From Firmicutes bacterium UBA3572 (GTDB lineage: Bacteria; Bacillota; Desulfotomaculia; Desulfotomaculales; Desulforudaceae): a stretch of 27,087 nt of DNA. Every line of letters begins with the position of its first letter. Position 1 is the first letter of the stretch. A program made the position numbers and the translations under genes. The DNA is taken from assembly GCA_002375985.1 (NCBI GenBank), contig DFNH01000009.1, positions 1-27,087 on the forward strand, read 5' to 3'. The notes under the pieces are model-generated. The model saw only the letters and a list, made by a program, of their open reading frames with translations, was not told where the DNA came from and did no database searches. Shown piece after piece: positions 6,808 to 13,340 of the stretch.

Positions 6808-7671
6808 GTGGCCGAGTTTGTGGTCAAGGAACAGGACTTTCTCGCCGCCCGCCCGGAATATACATCAGCGCGGGCGGTCATTTTCGGGGCGCCCCTGGAC
6901 ATCACGGTGTGTTTTCGTTCCGGTACCCGTGGCGGGCCGGCGGCGGTGCGTGCTATGTCGTACTGTCTTGAGGAGTACAGTCTGGATCAGGGGCGCGACT
7001 TGCGATCGGTTGCCTTCCACGACCTGGGAGATGTGCTGCTTCCACCGGGGGCTATTCAGGAGAGTCTGGCCCGAATCGAGGCGGTGACGGAGTGTGTTTG
7101 CGGCGATGGTAAAGTCCCGGTTGTGTTCGGCGGTGAACACTTGATCACCTGGCCGGTGGTCCGGGCCATTGCCGCGCGCCACTCCGGTTTGGCGCTGGTG
7201 CATCTGGATGCACACGCCGACCTGCGGGCCGAGTACCTTGGCGTCGCATTTTCGCATGCCACCGTAATGCGGCGGATAGGCGAACTCCTCGGTCCGGAGA
7301 ACCTGTTTCATTTCGGTATACGTTCCGCCGACCGCTCGGAAATGGAGGTGGCCCGCCGGAGCGGGGCGTTTCATTTGCACCGGATTCTGCCGGGACTGGT
7401 GGAGGCGCTTGCGGTTCTGCGGAATCGGCCGGTTTATGTCTCCCTGGATATGGATGTGGTTGACCCGGCCTTTGCGCCCGGTGTAGGCACTCCCGAACCG
7501 GCGGGAGTGACACCGCAGGAACTGCTGGATGCCGTCCGTCTCCTCCGCGGACTATCGATCGTCGGACTGGACGTCGTGGAAGTGAACCCCGTCTACGATC
7601 CAAGCGGTATCACCGCCCTGCTCGCCGCCAAGTTTATCCGGGAGATGCTGGTCGGTCTTGTCTGTGATTAG
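6808..7671 (+). CDS. speB: agmatinase / ureohydrolase family
   Basis: 287 residues. Hydrolyses agmatine (or aminopropylagmatine) to urea and the amine. The binuclear Mn ligands of the arginase/agmatinase fold are all present: His111 in GGEHLI, Asp134/His136/Asp138 in LDAHADL, and Asp214/Asp216 in SLDMDVVDP, followed by GVGTPEPAG. GTG at 6808 is preferred because it stands 10 bases after AAGGAG, whereas GTG at 6802 is only four bases from it; the choice is not certain. The gene follows speE by 14 bp and is the last gene of the polyamine operon. Confidence 0.92.
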   Translation: MAEFVVKEQDFLAARPEYTSARAVIFGAPLDITVCFRSGTRGGPAAVRAMSYCLEEYSLDQGRDLRSVAFHDLGDVLLPPGAIQESLARIEAVTECVCGDGKVPVVFGGEHLITWPVVRAIAARHSGLALVHLDAHADLRAEYLGVAFSHATVMRRIGELLGPENLFHFGIRSADRSEMEVARRSGAFHLHRILPGLVEALAVLRNRPVYVSLDMDVVDPAFAPGVGTPEPAGVTPQELLDAVRLLRGLSIVGLDVVEVNPVYDPSGITALLAAKFIREMLVGLVCD

Positions 7672-7722
7672 GTGCTACCCGACTATCCATTATTCAGGTA
7701 TGCAGAGGGGGGTTGAAGAGCG

Positions 7723-7827
7723 GTGGCCGTTGTTTTTTGGAAAACCGTGGTCGTCGGCGGCAGTCTGGCCTTTATTTGCTACTGGTTATGGCTTGTCTTT
7801 ACCGGACAGTTGATGGCATTGAGTTAG
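7723..7827 (+). CDS. small single-pass membrane protein (34 residues), hypothetical
   Basis: GTG at 7723 lies ten bases after the purine run GAGGGGGGTTG. The 34-residue product MAVVFWKTVVVGGSLAFI... is one hydrophobic helix (about 8-26) with a lysine before it and a short polar tail. It stands between agmatinase and the tRNA promoter, in an otherwise empty 190-bp gap. No family is recognised; it may be spurious, although composition and ribosome site favour a real gene. Confidence 0.4.
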   Translation: MAVVFWKTVVVGGSLAFICYWLWLVFTGQLMALS

Positions 7828-7867
7828 GCGGGTTGGACGATAAAGCGAAAACAGCGTGGTTTTGACG

Positions 7868-7896
7868 TTGACTTTTCGTCGCGGTTTGTGTACAAT
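7868..7896 (+). promoter_or_regulatory. sigma-A promoter of the tRNA operon
   Basis: TTGACT (7868-7873), a 17-bp spacer and TACAAT (7891-7896) lie 12 bp before tRNA-Asp. Confidence 0.8.
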
Positions 7897-7908
7897 AAGA
7901 GTCGCGGT

Positions 7909-7986
7909 GGAGCTGTGGTGTAGCCAGGTTAACATATCTGCCTGTCACGCAGAAGATCGCGGGTTCAAATCCCGTCAGCTCCGCCA
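7909..7986 (+). tRNA. tRNA-Asp (GTC)
   Basis: Acceptor stem GGAGCTG/CAGCTCC, discriminator G and encoded CCA. Anticodon stem TCTGC/GCAGA encloses the loop CTGTCAC with anticodon GTC. The T-arm contains GGTTCAAATCC. First of three tRNAs. Confidence 0.95.
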
Positions 7987-8001
7987 TATTTTCTTGTTTT
8001 T

Positions 8002-8077
8002 GCCAAGGTAGCTCAGTTGGTAGAGCAGGGGACTGAAAATCCCCGTGTCGGCGGTTCGATTCCGTCCCTTGGCACCA
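8002..8077 (+). tRNA. tRNA-Phe (GAA)
   Basis: Acceptor stem GCCAAGG/CCTTGGC, discriminator A and encoded CCA. Anticodon stem GGGGA/TCCCC with loop CTGAAAA. D-arm AGCTCAGTTGGTAGAGC and T-loop GTTCGATTC. Confidence 0.96.
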
Positions 8078-8096
8078 TTTAATTAAAACCTTGTAT

Positions 8097-8171
8097 GCGG
8101 AAGTGGCTCAGCGGTAGAGCATCGCCTTGCCAAGGCGAGGGTCGCGGGTTCGAATCCCGTCTTCCGCTCCA
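8097..8171 (+). tRNA. tRNA-Gly (GCC)
   Basis: Acceptor stem GCGGAAG/CTTCCGC, discriminator T and encoded CCA. Anticodon stem TCGCC/GGCGA with loop TTGCCAA. T-loop GTTCGAATC. Confidence 0.96.
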
Positions 8172-8180
8172 GAAAAATGC

Positions 8181-8217
8181 ACCCCCGGACAGAGGCGCCG
8201 GGGGTTGTTGCTTTTCT
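8181..8217 (+). terminator. Rho-independent terminator of the tRNA operon
   Basis: ACCCCCGG (8181-8188) pairs with CCGGGGGT (8198-8205), followed by TTGTTGCTTTTCTT. Its end touches the first repeat of the Pho box of the next gene. Confidence 0.8.
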
Positions 8218-8270
8218 TAACAGAGAATTAACCGGACTCTAATGCTGACTTAACAGAGCGCCGTTAACAT
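8217..8270 (+). promoter_or_regulatory. Pho box and promoter of the response regulator gene
   Basis: Four direct repeats spaced exactly 11 bp: TTAACA (8217), TTAACC (8228), CTAATG (8239), TTAACA (8250). Nine bases after the last is the -10-like TAACAT (8265-8270). This matches the Bacillus-type PhoP recognition pattern, TT(A/C/T)ACA repeated every 11 bp. The same geometry occurs before pstC and pstS, which suggests that the regulator controls its own gene. Confidence 0.85.
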
Positions 8271-8306
8271 AAAATCAGTTATAAAAGGTGAAACGGGTGG
8301 GGCCTA

Positions 8307-9014
8307 GTGTTGATACTGGTGGTTGACGATGAACGGCACATCAGGGAACTCGTACAGTATACTCTGGAGCGGTGTCAGTTCAAGGTCGAAACGGCCGCCG
8401 ATGGTCTCACCGCCCTGGAAGCGGCACGGCGCCTGCTTCCGAACCTGATTATTCTGGACCTGATGCTGCCGGGTAAGGACGGGTTGGCGGTTTGCCGGGC
8501 GTTACGTGAGACTCCGGAGACTGCGGACATCCCGGTGATTATGCTCACCGTCCTGAACCAGGAGGCCGACAAGGTGCGGGGGTTGGAAGTAGGTGCCGAC
8601 GACTACCTCACCAAGCCGTTCAGCCCGCGGGAATTGGTGGCGCGGGTTAAGGCTCAGCTACGTAGATCGCCGGGGGGGAGTATTCGGCCGCCAAATCCAA
8701 GGAAAGCGATCGTGAGCGGCGACCTAGCCATCTATCCCGACCGCCACCAGGTTTTTCGGGGCGGACGGGAGATCGTTCTCTCGCGTAAGGAATTCCGGCT
8801 CCTTGAGGTGTTGGCTTCCCGTCCGGGGCAGGTTTTCACCCGCGAAGCGCTGTTGGAATTGGTCTGGGAGTATGACAACCCGGGAGATACCCGCACCGTG
8901 GATGTGCACATTCGTTACCTGCGCCGAAAATTGGAATCTGATCCAGCACATCCAAAAATTATACAAACGGTACGGGGGGTGGGCTATAGATTTTCGGATA
9001 GAAAGGTATTATAA
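8307..9014 (+). CDS. phoP: OmpR/PhoB-family response regulator (phosphate regulon)
   Basis: 235 residues. The N-terminal receiver domain has the acidic pair in VVDDE (Asp7/8), the phospho-acceptor Asp51 in LIILDLMLPGKDG, Thr81 in MLTVL and Lys103 in LTKPFS. The C-terminal winged helix runs from about 130 to 235, with LSRKEFRLLEVLA, DTRTVDVHIRYLRRKL and QTVRGVGYRF. The start is GTG at 8307; the ribosome site (GGGTGGGG) is modest, and TTG at 8310 is an alternative. The Pho box before it and the pst genes after it make a PhoP/PhoB role likely. No sensor kinase (PhoR) gene accompanies it. Confidence 0.9.
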   Translation: MLILVVDDERHIRELVQYTLERCQFKVETAADGLTALEAARRLLPNLIILDLMLPGKDGLAVCRALRETPETADIPVIMLTVLNQEADKVRGLEVGADDYLTKPFSPRELVARVKAQLRRSPGGSIRPPNPRKAIVSGDLAIYPDRHQVFRGGREIVLSRKEFRLLEVLASRPGQVFTREALLELVWEYDNPGDTRTVDVHIRYLRRKLESDPAHPKIIQTVRGVGYRFSDRKVL

Positions 9015-9053
9015 TATAAAGGTTATCAGTTTTTGGGAAGGAGGTGACAGGTT

Positions 9054-9272
9054 ATGGTTCATTACCGGAGTGTATTGGCCGACATGTTACGGGAAAGGCG
9101 CAGGCTAATAGAACAGCTACATAATGTGCAGGACCAACGGGAGGAGGTGCTGCACCGGTTGCGAGATGTGGAAAGGCGCATCCGGCAGGAGGAGGAGCGT
9201 GGATCCCGGGCGTACCTGGACCATATTTTCGGTCGGGCGCCCACCTCGGACCAGCCCCAAGAACAACCATAA
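9054..9272 (+). CDS. small charged coiled-coil protein (hypothetical)
   Basis: 72 residues, MVHYRSVLADMLRERRRLIE and onwards: a single long helix with heptad leucines and alternating Arg/Glu to about residue 50, then a proline/glutamine-rich tail. No membrane segment or cysteine. The ribosome site is strong (AAGGAGGTGACAGGTT before ATG). It follows the response regulator by 39 bp and is closed by a terminator, so the two are probably one transcript. Function is unknown; a PhoP-linked adaptor is only a guess. Confidence 0.75.
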   Translation: MVHYRSVLADMLRERRRLIEQLHNVQDQREEVLHRLRDVERRIRQEEERGSRAYLDHIFGRAPTSDQPQEQP

Positions 9273-9299
9273 CCAAACGGTGATACGATGCTCATTGAG

Positions 9300-9330
9300 G
9301 AGGCTTGAGACAGCCTCTTTAGTGTTTTTA
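9300..9330 (+). terminator. terminator after the regulator operon
   Basis: GAGGCT (9300-9305) pairs with AGCCTC (9312-9317), followed by TTTAGTGTTTTT. The T-run leads straight into the next Pho box. Confidence 0.65.
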
Positions 9331-9381
9331 ACCAGGATTTAACCTACCCTTAATCATTTCTTAACCTGACACTTGTACAAT
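9328..9381 (+). promoter_or_regulatory. Pho box and promoter of pstCA
   Basis: Four direct repeats with exact 11-bp period: TTAACC (9328), TTAACC (9339), TTAATC (9350), TTAACC (9361). Nine bases later comes the -10 TACAAT (9376-9381). The last repeat would cover the region just downstream of the -35, as in activator-dependent PhoP promoters. Confidence 0.88.
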
Positions 9382-9414
9382 CGCCCCAGGAAGCGACCTG
9401 GAGGCGGCGATCGA

Positions 9415-10269
9415 TTGGTTAATCGGCGATGTTACGAACGCTTAGTTGAAACGTGCCTTTTGGGCAGCGCGGTAGTGGCGATCCTCATCGTGTTCTTGAT
9501 CGGGGCTTTTGTATTTATTGAAGGCTTCCCCATCCTCTCCGGCCACGGTTTGAGTTTTCTTTTTGGCAAGGAATGGGCTCCTCTGCAGGGTGTATTCGGC
9601 GTATTCCCGATGATCGTCGGCACGTTCTACGTAACTGTCGGCGCGCTTATTCTGGGCGTGCCCGTCGGTTTGGCCTGCGCGGTTTATCTGGCCGAATACG
9701 CCCCGCGCTGGTTCGCGGAGTTGATCCGCCCGGCCGTGCTGCTGTTGGAGGGTATTCCCTCGGTGGTGTATGGCTTCTTCGGCGTCGTGGTTCTGGTACC
9801 GTTCATTATGAACCAGTTCGGGGGTTGGGGTTTCAGCCTGTTGGCCGGCGCGGTGGTGCTGGCGTTAATGATTCTACCGACGATGATTGGTATCTCCGAG
9901 GACGCTATCCGCTCCGTACCCCGCACCTATAAGGAAGGCTCGCTGGCACTGGGCGCCACCCATTGGCAGACCATCAGGAAGGTCATGCTTCCGGCGGCGC
10001 GCTCAGGGATCATGGCAGCGGTCGTTTTGAGTCTGGGCCGTGCTGCGGGCGAGACTATGGCCATTTTGATGGTGGCTGGCAACGTGGCGGTCATCCCGAC
10101 GTCCATTTTAGACCCCTTGCGCACGCTGACTGCTAATGTGGCCCTGGAAATGGGCTACGCTTTCGGCGACCATACCCGGGCGCTGTTTGCCAGCGGGGTG
10201 CTGTTGTTACTGATTGTGATGCTGCTGAACACTTTTCTCTATTTGCTGCCGAAGAGGACGGGGACCTAA
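9415..10269 (+). CDS. pstC: phosphate ABC transporter permease PstC
   Basis: 284 residues, about six membrane helices. One of the two membrane subunits of the high-affinity phosphate importer. The binding-protein-dependent permease signature is EGSLALGATHWQTIRKVMLPAA, followed by GRAAGETMAILMVAGN, typical of PstC. TTG at 9415 is chosen, ten bases after GGAGG. A start at 9373 would lie upstream of and inside the -10 element at 9376-9381, so it cannot be on the transcript. It ends directly against pstA. Controlled by the Pho box at 9328. Confidence 0.93.
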   Translation: MVNRRCYERLVETCLLGSAVVAILIVFLIGAFVFIEGFPILSGHGLSFLFGKEWAPLQGVFGVFPMIVGTFYVTVGALILGVPVGLACAVYLAEYAPRWFAELIRPAVLLLEGIPSVVYGFFGVVVLVPFIMNQFGGWGFSLLAGAVVLALMILPTMIGISEDAIRSVPRTYKEGSLALGATHWQTIRKVMLPAARSGIMAAVVLSLGRAAGETMAILMVAGNVAVIPTSILDPLRTLTANVALEMGYAFGDHTRALFASGVLLLLIVMLLNTFLYLLPKRTGT

Positions 10270-11124
10270 ATGCGTACCGGTATGCGGGTTATTCTCCGCA
10301 TCGAAGAGATCGTTGTCAAGGGCTTTTTGTACTTCTCGGTGCTGGTGGTGTTCGGGAGTCTAGGCGCCATTTTTGTCCACATCTTTTACCACGGCCTCGG
10401 GCACATCAACCTTGAATTTTTATTGGCGTATCCAAAGGATATGGGGCGGGAAGGTGGTATCTTTCCGGCTATTGTGGGCACCGGTGCGCTGGTAGCCCTG
10501 GCCCTGGCCGTAGCCACGCCGCTGGGCATCCTGGCGGCTACCTACCTCAACGAGTACGCCCGTTCCGGCCGGTTTATCCGAATCGTACGTTATGGGGTGG
10601 ATACCCTTGCCGGGGTGCCGTCTATAGTATTTGGCCTGTTCGGTTTCGCCTTTCTGGTAATCTTCTGCGGTTTTCGCTGGTCGATCCTTTCCGGGGGCTT
10701 GACACTGGCCTTCATGATCCTGCCTTATACTATTAAGGCCACGGAGGAGGCTATCAAGGCCGTTCCCCGCGAATACCGGGAGGCCAGCCTGTCGCTGGGG
10801 GCTACCCGGTGGCAGACGGTGGCACGGGTAGTGCTGCCCGCAGCCACGCCAGGCATCTTCACCGGCGTGATCCTGGCGCTCGGCAAGGCGGCAGGAGAGA
10901 CGGCGGCGATTATGTTCACGGCGGGAAGCTCGCTCACCGTGCCCACTTCGATTATGGACCCGGCACGCAGTCTACCACTACACCTGTATATCCTGGTGGC
11001 TGAGGGGATCTCCCTCGAAAAGGCGTATGCCACCGCCTGTGTACTGATAGTCCTGATCCTGATAATCAACACACTGGCCACCTACCTGATGCGGGTCATG
11101 GTGGCCAAGCGCCGGGGCAAGTAA
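10270..11124 (+). CDS. pstA: phosphate ABC transporter permease PstA
   Basis: 284 residues with about six membrane helices, paired with PstC. Contains EYREASLSLGATRWQTV and GKAAGETAAIMFTAGS, and the PstA-type early segment GREGGIFPAIVGTG. ATG at 10270 follows the pstC stop with no gap, so translation is probably coupled; a second ATG four codons later is possible. The usual next gene, pstB (the ATPase), is absent; a metallophosphoesterase gene takes that position. Confidence 0.93.
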   Translation: MRTGMRVILRIEEIVVKGFLYFSVLVVFGSLGAIFVHIFYHGLGHINLEFLLAYPKDMGREGGIFPAIVGTGALVALALAVATPLGILAATYLNEYARSGRFIRIVRYGVDTLAGVPSIVFGLFGFAFLVIFCGFRWSILSGGLTLAFMILPYTIKATEEAIKAVPREYREASLSLGATRWQTVARVVLPAATPGIFTGVILALGKAAGETAAIMFTAGSSLTVPTSIMDPARSLPLHLYILVAEGISLEKAYATACVLIVLILIINTLATYLMRVMVAKRRGK

Positions 11125-11153
11125 CCGGTACCGGTTTAAAGGGGGACTTACTC

Positions 11154-11876
11154 TTGAAGATCGCGTTTATTTCCGATCTCCACGCCAATCTTTACGCCCT
11201 GGAGGCCGTGCTGGCGGACATCCATGCGCGGGGAGCGGAGGAGATACTATGCGCCGGCGACCTGGTGGGTTACGGGCCCCATCCCAACGAAGTGGTCGAA
11301 CGGATCCGGACTCTGGGGATAACAACCGTGCAGGGTAATTACGACGACGCGGTGGCCAACGCCCGGTTGGTCTGTGGTTGTGATTATCCGGACGAGCGTA
11401 GCATGGCGGTGGGGATGGCCTCCCTGGCCTGGACCCGTGAGCGTCTGAATAAGGATAATCAGGCCTACCTGCGGCAATTGCCGTTTTCGTACCGGCTGCC
11501 TGCCGGGAACTTTGACGTGCTTCTGGTCCACGGCAGTCCGCGGCGACTGAACGAGTATTTATACGAGGACGTACCCGCGGAGCAACTGCGGGAAATTGTG
11601 AGGCAGGCTGATGCCGGGGTGCTGGTGTGCGGTCACACCCACCGGCCTTATCACAGGTTTTTTGACGGGCGGCACCTGGTTAACGCCGGCAGTGTTGGCC
11701 AGCCCCGGGACGGCGACCCGCGGGCCAGCTACGTACTGGCCGAATTCAACGTCCGGTTACGGGTGGAGGTTATCAGGGTACCTTACGACGTAGAAGCCAC
11801 CGCTCGCGAACTGGTCCGGGTGGGGTTGCCGCAAGCGCTGGCCGATGGATTACGGCGGGGCCAGTCGTACAAATAA
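11154..11876 (+). CDS. metallophosphoesterase (calcineurin-like, YfcE/Metallophos_2 type)
   Basis: 240 residues. The dinuclear metal site is intact: Asp8 and His10 in FISDLHAN, Asp36 in CAGDLVGYGP, GNYDDAV (about 61-67), His in LLVHGSP and His-x-His in CGHTHRP. The family hydrolyses phosphate mono- or diesters. The start is TTG at 11154 after AAAGGGGG. It lies 29 bp after pstA and before a terminator, so it is the third gene of the Pho-controlled pstCA transcript. This suggests a role in phosphate scavenging or turnover. No signal peptide, so cytoplasmic; the substrate is unknown. Confidence 0.87.
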   Translation: MKIAFISDLHANLYALEAVLADIHARGAEEILCAGDLVGYGPHPNEVVERIRTLGITTVQGNYDDAVANARLVCGCDYPDERSMAVGMASLAWTRERLNKDNQAYLRQLPFSYRLPAGNFDVLLVHGSPRRLNEYLYEDVPAEQLREIVRQADAGVLVCGHTHRPYHRFFDGRHLVNAGSVGQPRDGDPRASYVLAEFNVRLRVEVIRVPYDVEATARELVRVGLPQALADGLRRGQSYK

Positions 11877-11916
11877 TACTGCCTCCGGAACATACAGTGC
11901 ATAAAGGTATCCAAGC

Positions 11917-11943
11917 CGTGCCAGGTGGCACGATTTGTTTTTA
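11917..11943 (+). terminator. terminator of the pstCA-phosphoesterase operon
   Basis: CGTGCC (11917-11922), loop AGGT, GGCACG (11927-11932), then ATTTGTTTTT. The run of T merges into the first Pho repeat of pstS. Confidence 0.8.
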
Positions 11944-11994
11944 ATGAACCCTTAACCTGGTGATAACGGTTTTTTAACAGCTGCACGGTATGAT
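11941..11994 (+). promoter_or_regulatory. Pho box and promoter of pstS
   Basis: Four repeats at exact 11-bp steps: TTAATG (11941), TTAACC (11952), ATAACG (11963), TTAACA (11974). Nine bases later is the -10 TATGAT (11989-11994). Leader of about 130 nt before the pstS start, with no clear further structure. Confidence 0.85.
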
Positions 11995-12130
11995 AGGCGC
12001 CAGGGACAAGAGATATGGCCTTGATCTTTTGGTGGGCCGGTGGGGAGGGATGCCCGAATAGAGCGGAGAAAAACCCCAAAGTGATGAATTCTTTAAAAGT
12101 CTTGTTAAAACAAGGAGGTAACACAAGAGG

Positions 12131-12979
12131 ATGAAGAGGTCGAAAATTGTAGTTCTCGTGGTGTTGGTGCTATTTGCTTTGGCGGCGGTCAGCGGCTGCG
12201 GTGGTGAGGCTCCAGCGCCTCCGGCCGGCGATGCCGGGGACGGTGATGAGTTGCAGGGTTCGATCACGATTGCCGGTTCTACTTCGGTACAGCCGCTCTC
12301 CGAAGAGTTGGCCGCGGCGTTCATGGCCAAACATCCCAAGGTCACCATCAATGTGCAGGGCGGCGGTTCCAGTCAGGGGATTAAGGCGGCCATTGACGGT
12401 ATTGCCGACATCGGGGCCTCCTCCCGCGAGCTGAAGGCCGAAGAAGCAGCTCAGGTACAGCGCATTCAAATCTGCAGCGACGGCATTGCTATCGTCGCCC
12501 ACCCCAAGAACGAAGTTACTACCCTGACCGTGGAACAGGTGCGCAAAATCTATGCCGGCGAGATCACCAACTGGAAAGAAGTCGGCGGGGCAGATAGACC
12601 CATCGCCGTGATCACCCGTGAGGAAGGTTCCGGTACCCGCGGCGCTTTTGAGAAAATTGTGGTGGGCAAGGACGCCAAGATCTGGGACCAGGCGATCGTC
12701 CAGCCCTCTACCGGCGGTGTGAGGGCGGCCGTGGCCGGTAACCCCGACGCCATCGGCTACATCTCTCTGGGTTATCTCGATGATTCGGTCAAGGTGATCG
12801 CCGTGGACGGTGTCGAGCCCACGATGGCCAACATTCAGAACGGCAGTTACCCGGTGGCCCGTCCGTTTTTGTACGTGACGAAGGAAGCGCCGACCGGATT
12901 GGTGAAAGAATATATCGATTTTTGCCTGAGCGACGAGGGACAAGAAATCGTGGCGCGCAAGTATGTTCCGATTAAGTAG
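12131..12979 (+). CDS. pstS: phosphate-binding lipoprotein PstS
   Basis: 282 residues. Signal peptide 1-22 with lipobox AVSGC (Cys23), then a flexible A/P/G/D linker, then the phosphate-binding fold from about 43. Ligand loops are ITIAGSTSVQPLSEELA, GGGSSQGIKAA, IADIGASSR and REEGSGTRGAF. It captures phosphate outside the membrane for PstCA. ATG at 12131; AAGGAGG lies 12 bases upstream and a second weak GAGG is adjacent to the start. It has its own Pho promoter and terminator, so it can be made in excess of the permeases. PstB and PhoU are not found downstream. Confidence 0.95.
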   Translation: MKRSKIVVLVVLVLFALAAVSGCGGEAPAPPAGDAGDGDELQGSITIAGSTSVQPLSEELAAAFMAKHPKVTINVQGGGSSQGIKAAIDGIADIGASSRELKAEEAAQVQRIQICSDGIAIVAHPKNEVTTLTVEQVRKIYAGEITNWKEVGGADRPIAVITREEGSGTRGAFEKIVVGKDAKIWDQAIVQPSTGGVRAAVAGNPDAIGYISLGYLDDSVKVIAVDGVEPTMANIQNGSYPVARPFLYVTKEAPTGLVKEYIDFCLSDEGQEIVARKYVPIK

Positions 12980-13024
12980 CCTCACCGGCCAGCAGGTAAC
13001 ACCAGGCTGGCTCCTCCTCTTCCG

Positions 13025-13055
13025 CGCCTGCTTTTTGGGCAGGCGTCTTTCTTTT
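13025..13055 (+). terminator. terminator of pstS
   Basis: CGCCTGC (13025-13031) and GCAGGCG (13039-13045), loop TTTTTGG, followed by TCTTTCTTTT. Confidence 0.85.
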
Positions 13056-13147
13056 AAGGAGTTCGAAGAAATCCGAGATTATATCGTTCAGGAAATACGG
13101 CGGTTCTGGGAGTAGAGCGGGCCTTTTGCCGGCCCCAGCGATTTGGC

Positions 13148-13176
13148 TTGAAAGTTGCCGCTTGTTACGGTATAAT
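13148..13176 (+). promoter_or_regulatory. sigma-A promoter of tRNA-Cys
   Basis: TTGAAA (13148-13153), 17-bp spacer and a perfect TATAAT (13171-13176), 12 bp before the tRNA. Confidence 0.85.
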
Positions 13177-13188
13177 GAACTTTACCGG

Positions 13189-13264
13189 GGCGGCGTAGCC
13201 AAGTGGCTAAGGCGACGGTCTGCAAAACCGTTATTCGGCGGTTCAATTCCGCCCGCCGCCTCCA
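13189..13264 (+). tRNA. tRNA-Cys (GCA)
   Basis: Acceptor stem GGCGGCG/CGCCGCC, discriminator T and encoded CCA. Anticodon stem ACGGT/ACCGT with loop CTGCAAA. T-loop GTTCAATTC. Confidence 0.95.
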
Positions 13265-13290
13265 AAGAAGATATATGAAGATGTTAGAAG

Positions 13291-13327
13291 AATGGCTAGG
13301 GTTTGTGCGTATGCCGTCCTAGCCATT
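13291..13327. terminator. hairpin between tRNA-Cys and the convergent radical SAM gene
   Basis: AATGGCTAGG (13291-13300) and CCTAGCCATT (13318-13327), a perfect 10-bp stem with a 17-nt loop. The plus strand continues TGTGTTGTTTGG, a moderate U-run, so it ends tRNA-Cys; it may also stop the minus-strand operon that ends at 13341. Confidence 0.6.
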
Positions 13328-13340
13328 TGTGTTGTTTGGG

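Noticed and set aside
7799..7987. Minus-strand open frame beginning MAELTGFEPAIFCVTG
   Set aside because: It is antisense to tRNA-Asp; this sequence is a well-known false protein produced from tRNA genes.
9373..9414. Upstream extension of pstC to a TTG at 9373
   Set aside because: It would begin before the -10 element TACAAT at 9376-9381, upstream of the transcript.
13035..13115. Short plus-strand frame ending KEFEEIRDYIVQEIRRFWE after pstS
   Set aside because: The only start (TTG) lies inside the pstS terminator loop and there is no ribosome site; possibly a remnant, not a supported gene.
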